Below are positions 1 to 8,095 of a stretch of DNA of 64,000 bases, piece by piece. The position numbers and the translations under genes are program-made. The stretch is from Ardenticatenaceae bacterium (lineage in GTDB: Bacteria; Chloroflexota; Anaerolineae; Promineifilales; Promineifilaceae): positions 62,001-126,000 of the forward strand of contig JACKBV010000001.1 in NCBI GenBank assembly GCA_020634315.1. The letters run 5' to 3'. The notes under the pieces are model-generated. The model worked only from the letters and a program-made list of their open reading frames with translations, searched no databases and had not been told where the DNA came from. How positions within the stretch are numbered: position 1 is the stretch's first letter; every line of letters starts with the position of its first letter.

Positions 1-199
1 CGCCGCCGGTCTCTTTGCTTTGATGAAAGATGAAGAATTGAAACGCGCCAGCCGTGCTATTTACGAAGCCACATTGGAAACAGCTTACGATGGCATCCGC
101 ACGGCCGATATTGGCGGCACAGCCAACACAGACACCTTCACCAATGAAGTGATCCGTCGTGTCCGTGCCAAGTTGGAAGTGTGGTCGGCGTTGGCGTAA
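1..199 (+). CDS. Isocitrate/isopropylmalate dehydrogenase family protein, C-terminal fragment
   Basis: The window opens inside this gene; only the last 65 residues are present, read from base 2 to the stop at 197-199. The segment TADIGGTANTDTFTNEVI matches the conserved C-terminal block of the NAD(P)-dependent isocitrate/3-isopropylmalate/tartrate dehydrogenase family, where the 'DxGGxAxTxxFTxxVI' stretch closes the cofactor-side domain. These enzymes catalyse oxidative decarboxylation of a 2-hydroxy acid in the TCA cycle or leucine synthesis. The fragment is too short to tell isocitrate from isopropylmalate activity. A hairpin follows the stop. Confidence 0.8.
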   Translation, partial: AAGLFALMKDEELKRASRAIYEATLETAYDGIRTADIGGTANTDTFTNEVIRRVRAKLEVWSALA

Positions 200-212
200 A
201 GAGAGAAGTGTA

Positions 213-242
213 GAGGGAAGAGGGATAAACGACTCTTCCCTC
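213..242 (+). terminator. Terminator-like hairpin after the dehydrogenase
   Basis: Arms GAGGGAAGAG (213-222) and CTCTTCCCTC (233-242) are perfectly complementary over 10 bp with a 10-nt loop. A short T-rich stretch follows at 247-252. It ends the upstream dehydrogenase transcript and separates it from the small membrane protein. Confidence 0.5.
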
Positions 243-280
243 GCCAATTTTTGATCGCTGTCATATCAGAGGTATAGCTT

Positions 281-616
281 ATGTATGATCCATATACGCG
301 CCAACCTGAAGGTCGCGGCCATCGGCTCTTATTCTCATTGTTAATTGGTGGTGCCATCTTCCTGGGTTTTTGGTTACGAACCCAAAACCCAGCCTTAATG
401 CATTGGGTGTCTGGCATTTTGCTAGTCGCGGGCTTGCCGGCGGCAATCGGCCCTTTGTTCATTGTAACGCGGTACAAAACTGTCTTTGACCATGAACCAA
501 CCACGTTTCGCAATAAACCGACAACGGGCAAAGAGATACGCACGCTGTTATCAAGAATCATGAACGTGGGATGGGGGCTTGTTATTTTAGGGAGTATCTT
601 TTTTCTATTGAGTTGA
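281..616 (+). CDS. Small three-helix membrane protein, unknown function
   Basis: A 111-residue protein not assigned to a family. After a polar, Arg-rich N-terminus (residues 1-15) there are three hydrophobic segments, roughly residues 16-33, 41-62 and 93-110, separated by a charged loop (about 65-90), so it should sit in the cytoplasmic membrane. It stands alone between the dehydrogenase hairpin and a convergent metallophosphoesterase and has no obvious operon partner. No clear Shine-Dalgarno sequence precedes the ATG. The hydrophobicity pattern makes it a credible gene, but the function is open. Confidence 0.6.
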   Translation: MYDPYTRQPEGRGHRLLFSLLIGGAIFLGFWLRTQNPALMHWVSGILLVAGLPAAIGPLFIVTRYKTVFDHEPTTFRNKPTTGKEIRTLLSRIMNVGWGLVILGSIFFLLS

Positions 617-631
617 GCACCCTCTCGTCAT

Positions 632-1846
632 TCACGACTCTTTGTTTTTGCCACGAATTGTTACCAGTGTCATCTCTGGCGGTGCCAGGAAGCGTACGCG
701 CGGCGCACTCATCCCTTCCAGCCCCAACCCGCGACTGACGTAGAGGTTGGTGCGCCCTTCTTGATAATGTCCCATCACGTAACGCCGCCCCAGCTGCGAA
801 CTGGTTAAAAGTGCGCCAATGAACGGCAGGCGCACCTGTCCGCCGTGTGTGTGCCCACACAGGTAAAGGTCAATGCCGTGCTGCGCCGCTTCGGGCATGA
901 TTTCTGGCGAGTGGTAAAGCAGGATTTGTGGCACGCTGTTGGGTGCCGCCGCGTGTAACTGTGCCAGGCGTGTGCGGTCGGTGGGCAGGTGGTGTGTGCA
1001 ATCCATGCCGAGAATGACCAGGGAACGGCCGTTTCCCAGCTCCAACACCTGCCATCCCTGCCGCATTAACGGGATATTCAATCCATCAAAAATCGGGACA
1101 ACCTGATCGCGCAAATCCACCGTCATGCTGCCCAACGTCGCATAAACGCCATATGGCGCATTAAACTTTTGCAAATAGTCATGTACCTGTCGGTGTGTCA
1201 GTGGGTCTTTGTTGTAGGAAAGATTAACATAATCTCCAGTGATGACGATGAAATCTGGATTTGCGCCTCTTGCCAGGGCTAGAATTTTCTCCTCCCGCTT
1301 GGTCAGGCGCTCAATGTGCAAGTCGCTGACATGCAGCAAACGAATAGGGGCCGCGTCCGCAGGTAAACGGTCGGTGTAAATGGTCAGTTGGCTCAAGCCA
1401 ACGCGGAATGGCTCGATCAGTGCGCCCCAAATGAAAGCGGCCGTGCCCGTCAACTGCACCAGCAAAAACAAGGCAAAGGCAGGCCATGCGCCAATTACGA
1501 ATCCAACGAACGCCAGCAAGATGGCCGCGATGGTGCGCGGCAGCCCTAACACGGCAAATTGCGATTTCCAGGGGCCAAAGGACAACCCTCTTTTGGGCAG
1601 CGTAATGAGGATGAACATGTCGAGGAAGAGGGTGAGAAGGAAAACGGCCGTTACCCACCCCGCAACCAGCACATCTCCCAGCAGCCATTGCCACAGTGCG
1701 CCGGTCAGCACAGCCCATCCCAAGGCCAGCAACATCACAGCCCAACCCGGCCACGTATCACAGGTGGCAAACACCACCATAACTTTATGTAGATTCCCTT
1801 CCTTCAACAAATCTTCCGGTTCTTCACCGCGCTCAAGCTCAACCAT
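632..1846 (-). CDS. Membrane-anchored metallophosphoesterase with degenerate GNHD motif
   Basis: A calcineurin-like phosphoesterase of the YkuE/YaeI type, 404 residues from the chosen start. About 150 N-terminal residues hold several membrane helices. The phosphoesterase domain follows with SDLH (metal site, Asp near residue 175), GDYV (second metal site) and, near residue 330, GHTHGGQ. The third core motif, normally GNHD after 'YGVYAxL', reads GSMTVD, so the metal-binding Asn and catalytic His are missing. That may mean altered or lost hydrolase activity. The start at 1846 is chosen because AAGGAG lies 11 nt upstream; the frame stays open to 1915, but that part lies in a CCTCCCGGAGG repeat. 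Confidence 0.8.
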   Translation of the reverse strand: MVELERGEEPEDLLKEGNLHKVMVVFATCDTWPGWAVMLLALGWAVLTGALWQWLLGDVLVAGWVTAVFLLTLFLDMFILITLPKRGLSFGPWKSQFAVLGLPRTIAAILLAFVGFVIGAWPAFALFLLVQLTGTAAFIWGALIEPFRVGLSQLTIYTDRLPADAAPIRLLHVSDLHIERLTKREEKILALARGANPDFIVITGDYVNLSYNKDPLTHRQVHDYLQKFNAPYGVYATLGSMTVDLRDQVVPIFDGLNIPLMRQGWQVLELGNGRSLVILGMDCTHHLPTDRTRLAQLHAAAPNSVPQILLYHSPEIMPEAAQHGIDLYLCGHTHGGQVRLPFIGALLTSSQLGRRYVMGHYQEGRTNLYVSRGLGLEGMSAPRVRFLAPPEMTLVTIRGKNKES

Positions 1847-1870
1847 TTCGCATCTCGCTCCTTCAAAAAT

Positions 1871-1935
1871 AGCCTCCCGGAGGTTCATCGCAGGCGGCAA
1901 GCCTTCCATTGACAACCTCCGGGAGGTTGGTTTTT
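1871..1935. repeat. CCTCCCGGAGG-type intergenic palindromic repeat
   Basis: Two copies in inverted orientation: GCCTCCCGGAGGTT at 1872-1885 and AACCTCCGGGAGGTT at 1914-1928, joined by a spacer resembling those at 11.46, 30.33 and 58.5 kb. The element can fold as RNA on either strand and carries both GGAGG and CCTCC. It lies just upstream of the metallophosphoesterase start. Confidence 0.75.
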
Positions 1936-2198
1936 ATTCATGGTGGTAGGCAGCTGTCGGTGAAGTCTCCTCACAATAATGACAGCTGTCACTACCGGCA
2001 AAAACTGCCAGGATAGGCGCAAACAGCCACCTGGCATTATCAATCTGAGCATAGCAACTGTTCCCTTGCTTGACAACGACAGCGTGAATCTGTGAAACAA
2101 ATAATAATTTTGCACATCAATTTGTGCCGTGTTTACAATTCACCAAGGGGAAAGAGCCGCCAAATTTATTTACCGTTCATCTAGGAAGGAGAAAAATT

Positions 2199-5100
2199 AT
2201 GCAGATTTCCCGACGCCCCGCCAGATCATGGCTGTTAGCATTTGTTGTGTTTGCGCTTATTGCCTTTACCTGGTTGCAGCAGACAAAGGTTAGTGCGCAA
2301 GCGGAACCTGAACAGGAGGGGGCATTAACGGCCGTTATGGAAGCCATGTTACGCGATGCCCAACCAGCCCAGACGTTAGCACCCCAAGCCATGACCCCTT
2401 GTGTTGGCGGTTTTGCCGGTTCTTATCCCTGCGAAAACATAGACTTAATGGCCTTCATGCCCCTGGCTACCATCGGTGGGGGCAATGGCAACGATATTTG
2501 GGGGTGGACAGACCCACTCACCGATAAAGAGTACGCCTTGATGGGACGCAGCAGCGGCACATCATTTGTCGATATTAGCGACCCGGTGAACCCCATTTAC
2601 CTGGGGAACCTGCCTACACATACCAGCAACTCCACCTGGCGCGACATCAAGGTTTACAACAATTACGCCTTCATCGTCAGCGAGGCCAGCGGGCATGGCA
2701 TCCAGATATTTGACCTGACCCAACTGCGCAATGTGCCAGCGCCCCCAGCCACATTTAGTGAAAATGCCCATTACAGCGGCTTTGGCAAAGCACATAACAT
2801 TGTCATCAATGAAGATAGCGGCTATGCCTATGGTGTTGGTACAGACACATGTGCCGGTGGTTTGCATATGGTCAACATCCAAAACCCACTTAATCCAGTT
2901 AACTCTGGCTGTTTTAGCAGTGATGGCTATACACACGATGCGCAATGTGTGATCTATACCGGGCCAGATGCCGAACACCAGGGCAAAGAGATTTGCTTTA
3001 ACTCGAATGAAGACACCTTGACAATTGTGGATGTGACGAACAAGGCCAATCCGGTGCAGCTGTCGCGTACCGGTTACGCGGGCGCTTCCTACACGCACCA
3101 GGGATGGGTGGAGGACAGCCAGACATATTACATGCAAGGCGACGAATTGGATGAATCCAATTTGGGTCACAACACACGCACCTATATTTGGAACATCAGC
3201 AATCTGGATGCGCCGCAATTGATTGGCAATCACACGGCAACGACAGCCGCGATTGATCACAACATGTATGTGAAAGGCAGCAATGTTTACCAATCCAATT
3301 ACCGCGCCGGACTGCGTATTCTGGACATCAGCGACATTGCCAACGCAAATTTGGCGGAAAAAGGGTACTTTGATATTTATCCGGCCAATAACAATGCCAG
3401 TTTTAATGGCACCTGGAGTAATTACCCTTATTTTGACAGCGGCATTGTCGTTATCAGTGGCATTGAACAAGGGTTGTACATTGTCCGGCCAACATTGGCT
3501 CCGGATTTTAGCGTGACGGCTGCGCCGGAAACGGTTGATGTGTGTATGCCGGGCGATGCGGTTTATCAAGTTGAGGTGGGTCAAATTGATGGGTTTGCAA
3601 CACAGGTGACGCTGAGTACGTCTGGTCAACCTGCGGGAACGGCCGTTTCCTTTAGCCTCAACACCCTCGCCCCACCCTACACCAGCACCCTCACCGTCAG
3701 CAACACAGGGGCAGCCGCGGCTGGCAGCTACGATTTAGACATCATCGGCATGTCACCCACCACAACCCACACCACCACGGTCGGGTTGATTTTGTCCGAC
3801 ACATCGGCGACCTCCCCGCTGCTGCAAAGCCCGGCCAATGGCGCGACAGACGTCCCCTTGCAGCCGACATTAACCTGGACAGGCGATGGCAGCAGTTACA
3901 CCATTGAGATTGCCACCGACGCCGGTTTTACCAACATCATCGAATCAGCAACCGTAGCGACAACATCCTACACCGTTAACGCAGCACTTACCGGTAACAT
4001 AACCTACTATTGGCGCGTCACCGGCAGCAATGCTTGCGGCAGCAGCATCTCCGACAGCTTCACCTTTACAACCGTCGACCTGCTTTGTTCGATGCCCAAT
4101 ATCGCCATTCCTGACAACAACGCAAATGGCGTCTCCAATGACCTCACCGTTAGCGGCAGCGGCAGCATCAGCGATCTTGATGTGTCGCTCATTGCCACAC
4201 ACACATACGTAGGTGATCTTTCCTTTAAGATTGAGCACATTGATACCGGCACCAGCGTCACCATCATTGACCGTCCCGGCTTCCCGGCCAGCGCCAATGG
4301 CTGTTCCAATAACGACATCAATGCAACGCTCGATGATGAAGCGGCCACCCCTGTCGAAAATGAATGTGCGGCTAATTCACCAACCATTAACGGGAGTTTT
4401 GTGCCCAACAATGCATTAAGCGCATTTGATGGCGAAGACCTTTCTGGCACCTGGCGTATCACGGCAGTCGATCATGTGAGCAGTGATAGTGGCACCCTGG
4501 TGCAGTGGTGCTTGCAGCCAATAACCACTGTTGTCATAACATACGGCGTCGCTTTATCTCCTGATGCCACGGCCGCTGGCATGCCAGGCAGTGTTGTGAC
4601 ACATACTGTGCAAATCACGAATACCGGCAGTGCGGCCGACTCTTTTACCCTGGACACCACCAGCGATTGGGCGGCCAATCAATCTACGTTTATTGTGGCG
4701 CTGGACAGTGGAGAAACGACTACAGTCACGGTGGCCGTGACTGTGCCGGTTACAGCCACTCTGGGCGCAAGTGATACAGCGACCGTCACGGCTACTTCTC
4801 ATGGAGATAATGCGGTAACGGCCGTTACCCATCTCACCACAACCATCGAACCCTACAAGCTCTATCTGCCCGTCATCCAAAACGAGTACGAAGCGCCACA
4901 AGAAATCGCCTGCACCGACGGCATGGCCGACATCTACCCCTGCCAAAACGTCAACCTTCTCTCCTTCACCCCCCTGGCAGAGCTGGGCGCTGGCGAAGGC
5001 GAAAAAGCGGCCAACGTCTGGGGTTGGACCGATCCAGAAACAGACAAAGAGTATGTGCTGCTGGGATTGACCGACAAACTCAGCTTCATTGATGCCAGCG

Positions 5101-6059
5101 ATCCGCTAAATCCCACCGTCGTCGGGTTCCTGCCCAATGAAACCATCACCAACCCCGTCAAATACCGGGACGTGAAAGTGTACCAACATTACGCATTCAT
5201 CATCGCCGACGAGCAAAGCCATCACGGCATGCAGGTATTCGATCTGGAACAACTGCGTGGCGTCAGTGGCGCACCGGTTACATTCACAGCCAGCGCCTAC
5301 TACGACCAGTTTGGCAATGCCCACAACATCTTCATCAATGAAGATACCGGCTATGCCTATGTCGTGCGCAACACCATGCCGCAGTTATGCAGCAGCGCCG
5401 TGTACATGATGAACATCCAAGACCCGCTCAACCCGACATTTGCCGGGTGCTATGAAACAGGTGGTGCCGCCTCCGATACGATGTGCGTTGTGTATGATGG
5501 GCCAGATGCCGCCTACCAGGGACGCGAATTATGCCTGGTTGCCAGCGACGACGAAATCTTAGTCGCCGATGTTACCGACAAAGGCAGCCCCACAACCCTG
5601 GCAACATTGACCTATCCGGACATCATGCGTGCGCACCTCGCCTGGCTCACAGAAGATCACCGCTACTTCGTGTCATCCGACATGAACGATGAGATGATGC
5701 TTGGCTTAAACACACGCATCTTTGTCTGGGATTTCACGGAAGTGACCAATCCGCAGCTCATCACCATCTATCAAGGCTCGACCCCGGCCAGTGATCACAA
5801 TGTATGGATCAATGGCGACTATGCGTATGTGGGCAATTTCCGCGCTGGCGTGCGTATTCTTGATTTGCACGACATCGAGAACACGGCCCTCAACAACGTG
5901 ACCATCACCGAAGCGGCTTACTTTGACATTTATCCAGAAAATGACAATACCGGCCATATAGGCGGTGTCTGGGCTGTCTATCCTTTCTTTGAGAGCGGCG
6001 TTATTGCCGTCAGTGATAAAGAGGCGGGGCTGTACTTGTTACGGCCGTTACTCCCCTAA
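2199..6059 (+). CDS. Large secreted protein with two choice-of-anchor B domains, an FN3-like domain and a P-domain
   Basis: A 1286-residue exported protein. The start ATG at 2199 follows AGGAAGGAG and opens a signal peptide (RRPARSW, then a hydrophobic core, cleavage near VSAQA). Domain order: first choice-of-anchor B (LVIVD-type propeller) domain about 65-440; an Ig-like stretch; an FN3-like segment near 535-630; a proprotein-convertase P-domain-like module (CSMPNIAIPDNN onward, about 635-790); a CARDB/DUF11-like repeat; LYLPVIQNEY; then a second choice-of-anchor B domain (about 900-1286). The two propeller domains are internal duplicates sharing 'YPC-N-L-F-PLA', 'WGWTDP-TDKEY' and 'HGxQxFDLxQLR'. 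Probably a cell-surface or extracellular adhesive or scaffold protein; the ligand is unknown. Confidence 0.85.
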   Translation: MQISRRPARSWLLAFVVFALIAFTWLQQTKVSAQAEPEQEGALTAVMEAMLRDAQPAQTLAPQAMTPCVGGFAGSYPCENIDLMAFMPLATIGGGNGNDIWGWTDPLTDKEYALMGRSSGTSFVDISDPVNPIYLGNLPTHTSNSTWRDIKVYNNYAFIVSEASGHGIQIFDLTQLRNVPAPPATFSENAHYSGFGKAHNIVINEDSGYAYGVGTDTCAGGLHMVNIQNPLNPVNSGCFSSDGYTHDAQCVIYTGPDAEHQGKEICFNSNEDTLTIVDVTNKANPVQLSRTGYAGASYTHQGWVEDSQTYYMQGDELDESNLGHNTRTYIWNISNLDAPQLIGNHTATTAAIDHNMYVKGSNVYQSNYRAGLRILDISDIANANLAEKGYFDIYPANNNASFNGTWSNYPYFDSGIVVISGIEQGLYIVRPTLAPDFSVTAAPETVDVCMPGDAVYQVEVGQIDGFATQVTLSTSGQPAGTAVSFSLNTLAPPYTSTLTVSNTGAAAAGSYDLDIIGMSPTTTHTTTVGLILSDTSATSPLLQSPANGATDVPLQPTLTWTGDGSSYTIEIATDAGFTNIIESATVATTSYTVNAALTGNITYYWRVTGSNACGSSISDSFTFTTVDLLCSMPNIAIPDNNANGVSNDLTVSGSGSISDLDVSLIATHTYVGDLSFKIEHIDTGTSVTIIDRPGFPASANGCSNNDINATLDDEAATPVENECAANSPTINGSFVPNNALSAFDGEDLSGTWRITAVDHVSSDSGTLVQWCLQPITTVVITYGVALSPDATAAGMPGSVVTHTVQITNTGSAADSFTLDTTSDWAANQSTFIVALDSGETTTVTVAVTVPVTATLGASDTATVTATSHGDNAVTAVTHLTTTIEPYKLYLPVIQNEYEAPQEIACTDGMADIYPCQNVNLLSFTPLAELGAGEGEKAANVWGWTDPETDKEYVLLGLTDKLSFIDASDPLNPTVVGFLPNETITNPVKYRDVKVYQHYAFIIADEQSHHGMQVFDLEQLRGVSGAPVTFTASAYYDQFGNAHNIFINEDTGYAYVVRNTMPQLCSSAVYMMNIQDPLNPTFAGCYETGGAASDTMCVVYDGPDAAYQGRELCLVASDDEILVADVTDKGSPTTLATLTYPDIMRAHLAWLTEDHRYFVSSDMNDEMMLGLNTRIFVWDFTEVTNPQLITIYQGSTPASDHNVWINGDYAYVGNFRAGVRILDLHDIENTALNNVTITEAAYFDIYPENDNTGHIGGVWAVYPFFESGVIAVSDKEAGLYLLRPLLP

Positions 6060-6073
6060 CCAGCTAGAAAAAC

Positions 6074-6163
6074 TTGCCACGCCTACCACGCGTTTGGCAT
6101 TCGTGGCAAAACATTCTAAATAGCGGACGCGCGTCGTTACTCTATGTGCGACGCGCGTCTTTC
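6074..6163 (+). terminator. Two consecutive hairpins between the propeller genes
   Basis: The first hairpin pairs TTGCCACG (6074-6081) with CGTGGCAA (6102-6109) across a long loop. The second has a perfect 11-bp stem, GACGCGCGTCG (6126-6136) with CGACGCGCGTC (6149-6159), followed by TTTC. The pair probably ends the 2199-6059 transcript. The second stem finishes only 17 nt before the next start codon, so it could also affect translation of the next gene. Confidence 0.6.
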
Positions 6164-6176
6164 ATTAAGCAACCTC

Positions 6177-7718
6177 ATGATGAAAAAACGGATCAGCTTT
6201 GCCATTCTTTTCTCTTTGTTCCCTTTTCTGACGATCTCGGCTCTCTTTATTCCCTCGACACAAAACGACCCGATTGTGTATGGGACATTTTTAGGGGCAG
6301 AGGCTGCGGAATACGGCCGTTCCATCGCCACCGACCCCGCCGGTAACATCTACATCACCGGCGAAACACAATCCGTCACCTTTCCCACCATTACCGGCAC
6401 CCACACCCTGGCGGCCAATCACGGCATCGACGTTTATGTCGCCAAATTCAACCCAGTCAGCGGCGCAGCGGATTACATCATATGGTTCAACGCCCTCACC
6501 TTGTTTGCCGAAGATTATGCCTATGGCATTGCCGTTGGCCCAGATGGCAGCGCCTACATCGCCGGGGACACGCGCTCCGATGATTTTTGCAACCTGTTTG
6601 GCAGCGTGCCCGGCTTCGACACAACCTACAACGGCAATGGCGACGCCTTCGTGCTCAAAATTAAGCCAGATGGCAGCGGCCTCGATTACTGCACCTTCAT
6701 TGGCGGCATAGAAAGCGATACGGCGCGTGCCATCGCCATTGACGCAGAGGGAAACGCGTATGTCACCGGCAGCACCTGGTCTGACGTTGATTTTCCCACC
6801 ACGCCGAATGCCTACGACACAGCGCACAACGGCCTGCGCGACACTTTCGCCCTCAAGCTCGACGAAACCGGCACAAAGCTTCTTTATAGCAGCTATATAG
6901 GAGGCGCGGGGCAAGAAGAAGGGGTTGCCATCGTCGTTGATGGCACAAATCAGGCACATATTAGTGGCTGGACGTTTTCCGCTGATTTTCCCACCACGCC
7001 AACCGCCTATGATAGCACGCACAACGGCGGAGCCGATATTTTTGTCGCCACGTTTAATGCCGCCGGTACGGACTTGACCGATGCGACCTTTTTAGGTGGA
7101 GCGCTGGATGATCGCCCGGCAGGCATTGATGTGGATACGGCCGTACACACCTACATCACCGGCTATACCTACTCAGCCGATTTTCCCATCACGCCAGGCG
7201 CTTTCGACCCATCCTTTGCCGGCTCCATTGATGCCTTCGTCAGCAAATTCAGCGCAGATGGCGGCAGCCTGGCCTACAGCACCTTTTTAGGCGGCACGGC
7301 CGAAGATTGGAGCAACGGCATTGACATTGATGTGTTTGGTAATGCCTACCTGACCGGCCGTACCTGGTCAACGGACTTTCCCACCACAGCTGACGCCTAC
7401 AGCAGCGCCTTAAATGGCGGACGCGATGGCTTTATCGCCCAGTTAAGCCCGGATGGCACGCATCTGCTCTATGGCTCTTTTCTTGGCGGCAGCGATTGGG
7501 ATGAAAGTCTGGCAATTACCAGCGATGACAGGCAGCTTTATGTGACAGGAACCACCCGTTCCACGGACTTCCCGCTTACAGACAATGCCTTTGCCGCTAA
7601 GATCAATGGAGACTACGATATATTTGCCCTGCAATTTGCCTTGCCCACGGCAAACGATGTCGTGTATTTACCCATTTTAATCAATACACATGCAGATACT
7701 GCCCTGGCGGGACGTTAA
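6177..7718 (+). CDS. Secreted SBBP-repeat beta-propeller protein
   Basis: A 513-residue exported protein made of about eight SBBP repeats, recognisable by the recurring 'AxAIAxDAxGNAYVTGxTxSxDFPTTxxAYDxxxNG-DxFVxKxxxDG-LxYSTFLGG' pattern. The probable start is MMKKRIS at 6177, giving a Lys/Arg n-region and a hydrophobic signal helix. Nothing suggests a catalytic site. It ends in VVYLPILINTH, the same kind of tail as LYLPVIQ inside the preceding protein, which suggests a shared surface-sorting or processing signal (inference). It follows the choice-of-anchor B protein on the same strand but is separated by terminator-like hairpins. Confidence 0.85.
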   Translation: MMKKRISFAILFSLFPFLTISALFIPSTQNDPIVYGTFLGAEAAEYGRSIATDPAGNIYITGETQSVTFPTITGTHTLAANHGIDVYVAKFNPVSGAADYIIWFNALTLFAEDYAYGIAVGPDGSAYIAGDTRSDDFCNLFGSVPGFDTTYNGNGDAFVLKIKPDGSGLDYCTFIGGIESDTARAIAIDAEGNAYVTGSTWSDVDFPTTPNAYDTAHNGLRDTFALKLDETGTKLLYSSYIGGAGQEEGVAIVVDGTNQAHISGWTFSADFPTTPTAYDSTHNGGADIFVATFNAAGTDLTDATFLGGALDDRPAGIDVDTAVHTYITGYTYSADFPITPGAFDPSFAGSIDAFVSKFSADGGSLAYSTFLGGTAEDWSNGIDIDVFGNAYLTGRTWSTDFPTTADAYSSALNGGRDGFIAQLSPDGTHLLYGSFLGGSDWDESLAITSDDRQLYVTGTTRSTDFPLTDNAFAAKINGDYDIFALQFALPTANDVVYLPILINTHADTALAGR

Positions 7719-7812
7719 TCCTATTGATCCTCTCGACCAAAATTTGCTATTAATAACATAGATTTTTATCGTTTATTCTTCTTAATTTATTGGATTCCAA
7801 GTGAGGTGTAAG

Positions 7813-7968
7813 ATGTTATTCCTACGACGTGAAGACGGTCAGGGCTTAGTAGAATATGCATTGGTGTTGGTACTGGTGGCAATTGTGATTATCGCTATTT
7901 TAACATTACTCGGTCCGCAAATTGGTAATACGTTTAGCCGTATTACGCATAGTTTGGCTGGCGTCTAG
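7813..7968 (+). CDS. Flp/Fap-type small pilin
   Basis: A 51-residue protein starting at ATG 7813 behind GAGGTG. It has a short polar leader, then the type IVb pilin signature G-Q-G-L-VEYALVLVLVAIVII, with the conserved Glu at position +5 of the hydrophobic stretch, and a short amphipathic tail. Flp pilins are processed by a TadV-type prepilin peptidase and assembled by the Tad machinery for adhesion. No tad genes are nearby, so the machinery must be encoded elsewhere. A strong terminator follows, so this is a single-gene transcript. Confidence 0.85.
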   Translation: MLFLRREDGQGLVEYALVLVLVAIVIIAILTLLGPQIGNTFSRITHSLAGV

Positions 7969-7989
7969 TTGACGCCTTCCTCATTCAGG

Positions 7990-8023
7990 AAAAAGCTCTG
8001 TCTGTTGACAGGGCTTTTTTTTT
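7990..8023 (+). terminator. Rho-independent terminator after the Flp pilin
   Basis: Stem AAAAGCTCTGTC paired with GACAGGGCTTTT (one G-U pair), loop TGTT, followed by a run of nine T residues: a classical intrinsic terminator 20 nt after the stop codon. Confidence 0.9.
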
Positions 8024-8095
8024 GCCTGCTAGTGACACAAAAGCTGACGGCCGTTTCACAACCGGTTATAATCGGCACACAAATAGAGGCAATTT

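Noticed and set aside
1847..1915. Extended N-terminus for the metallophosphoesterase
   Set aside because: The additional codons lie in a CCTCCCGGAGG repeat; a better ribosome-binding site supports the start at 1846.
2562..3629. Long open frame on the minus strand (355 codons) opposite the propeller gene
   Set aside because: It is antisense to a well-supported domain-rich gene, and its translation has no domain, signal or family resemblance; long shadows are common opposite such repeat proteins.
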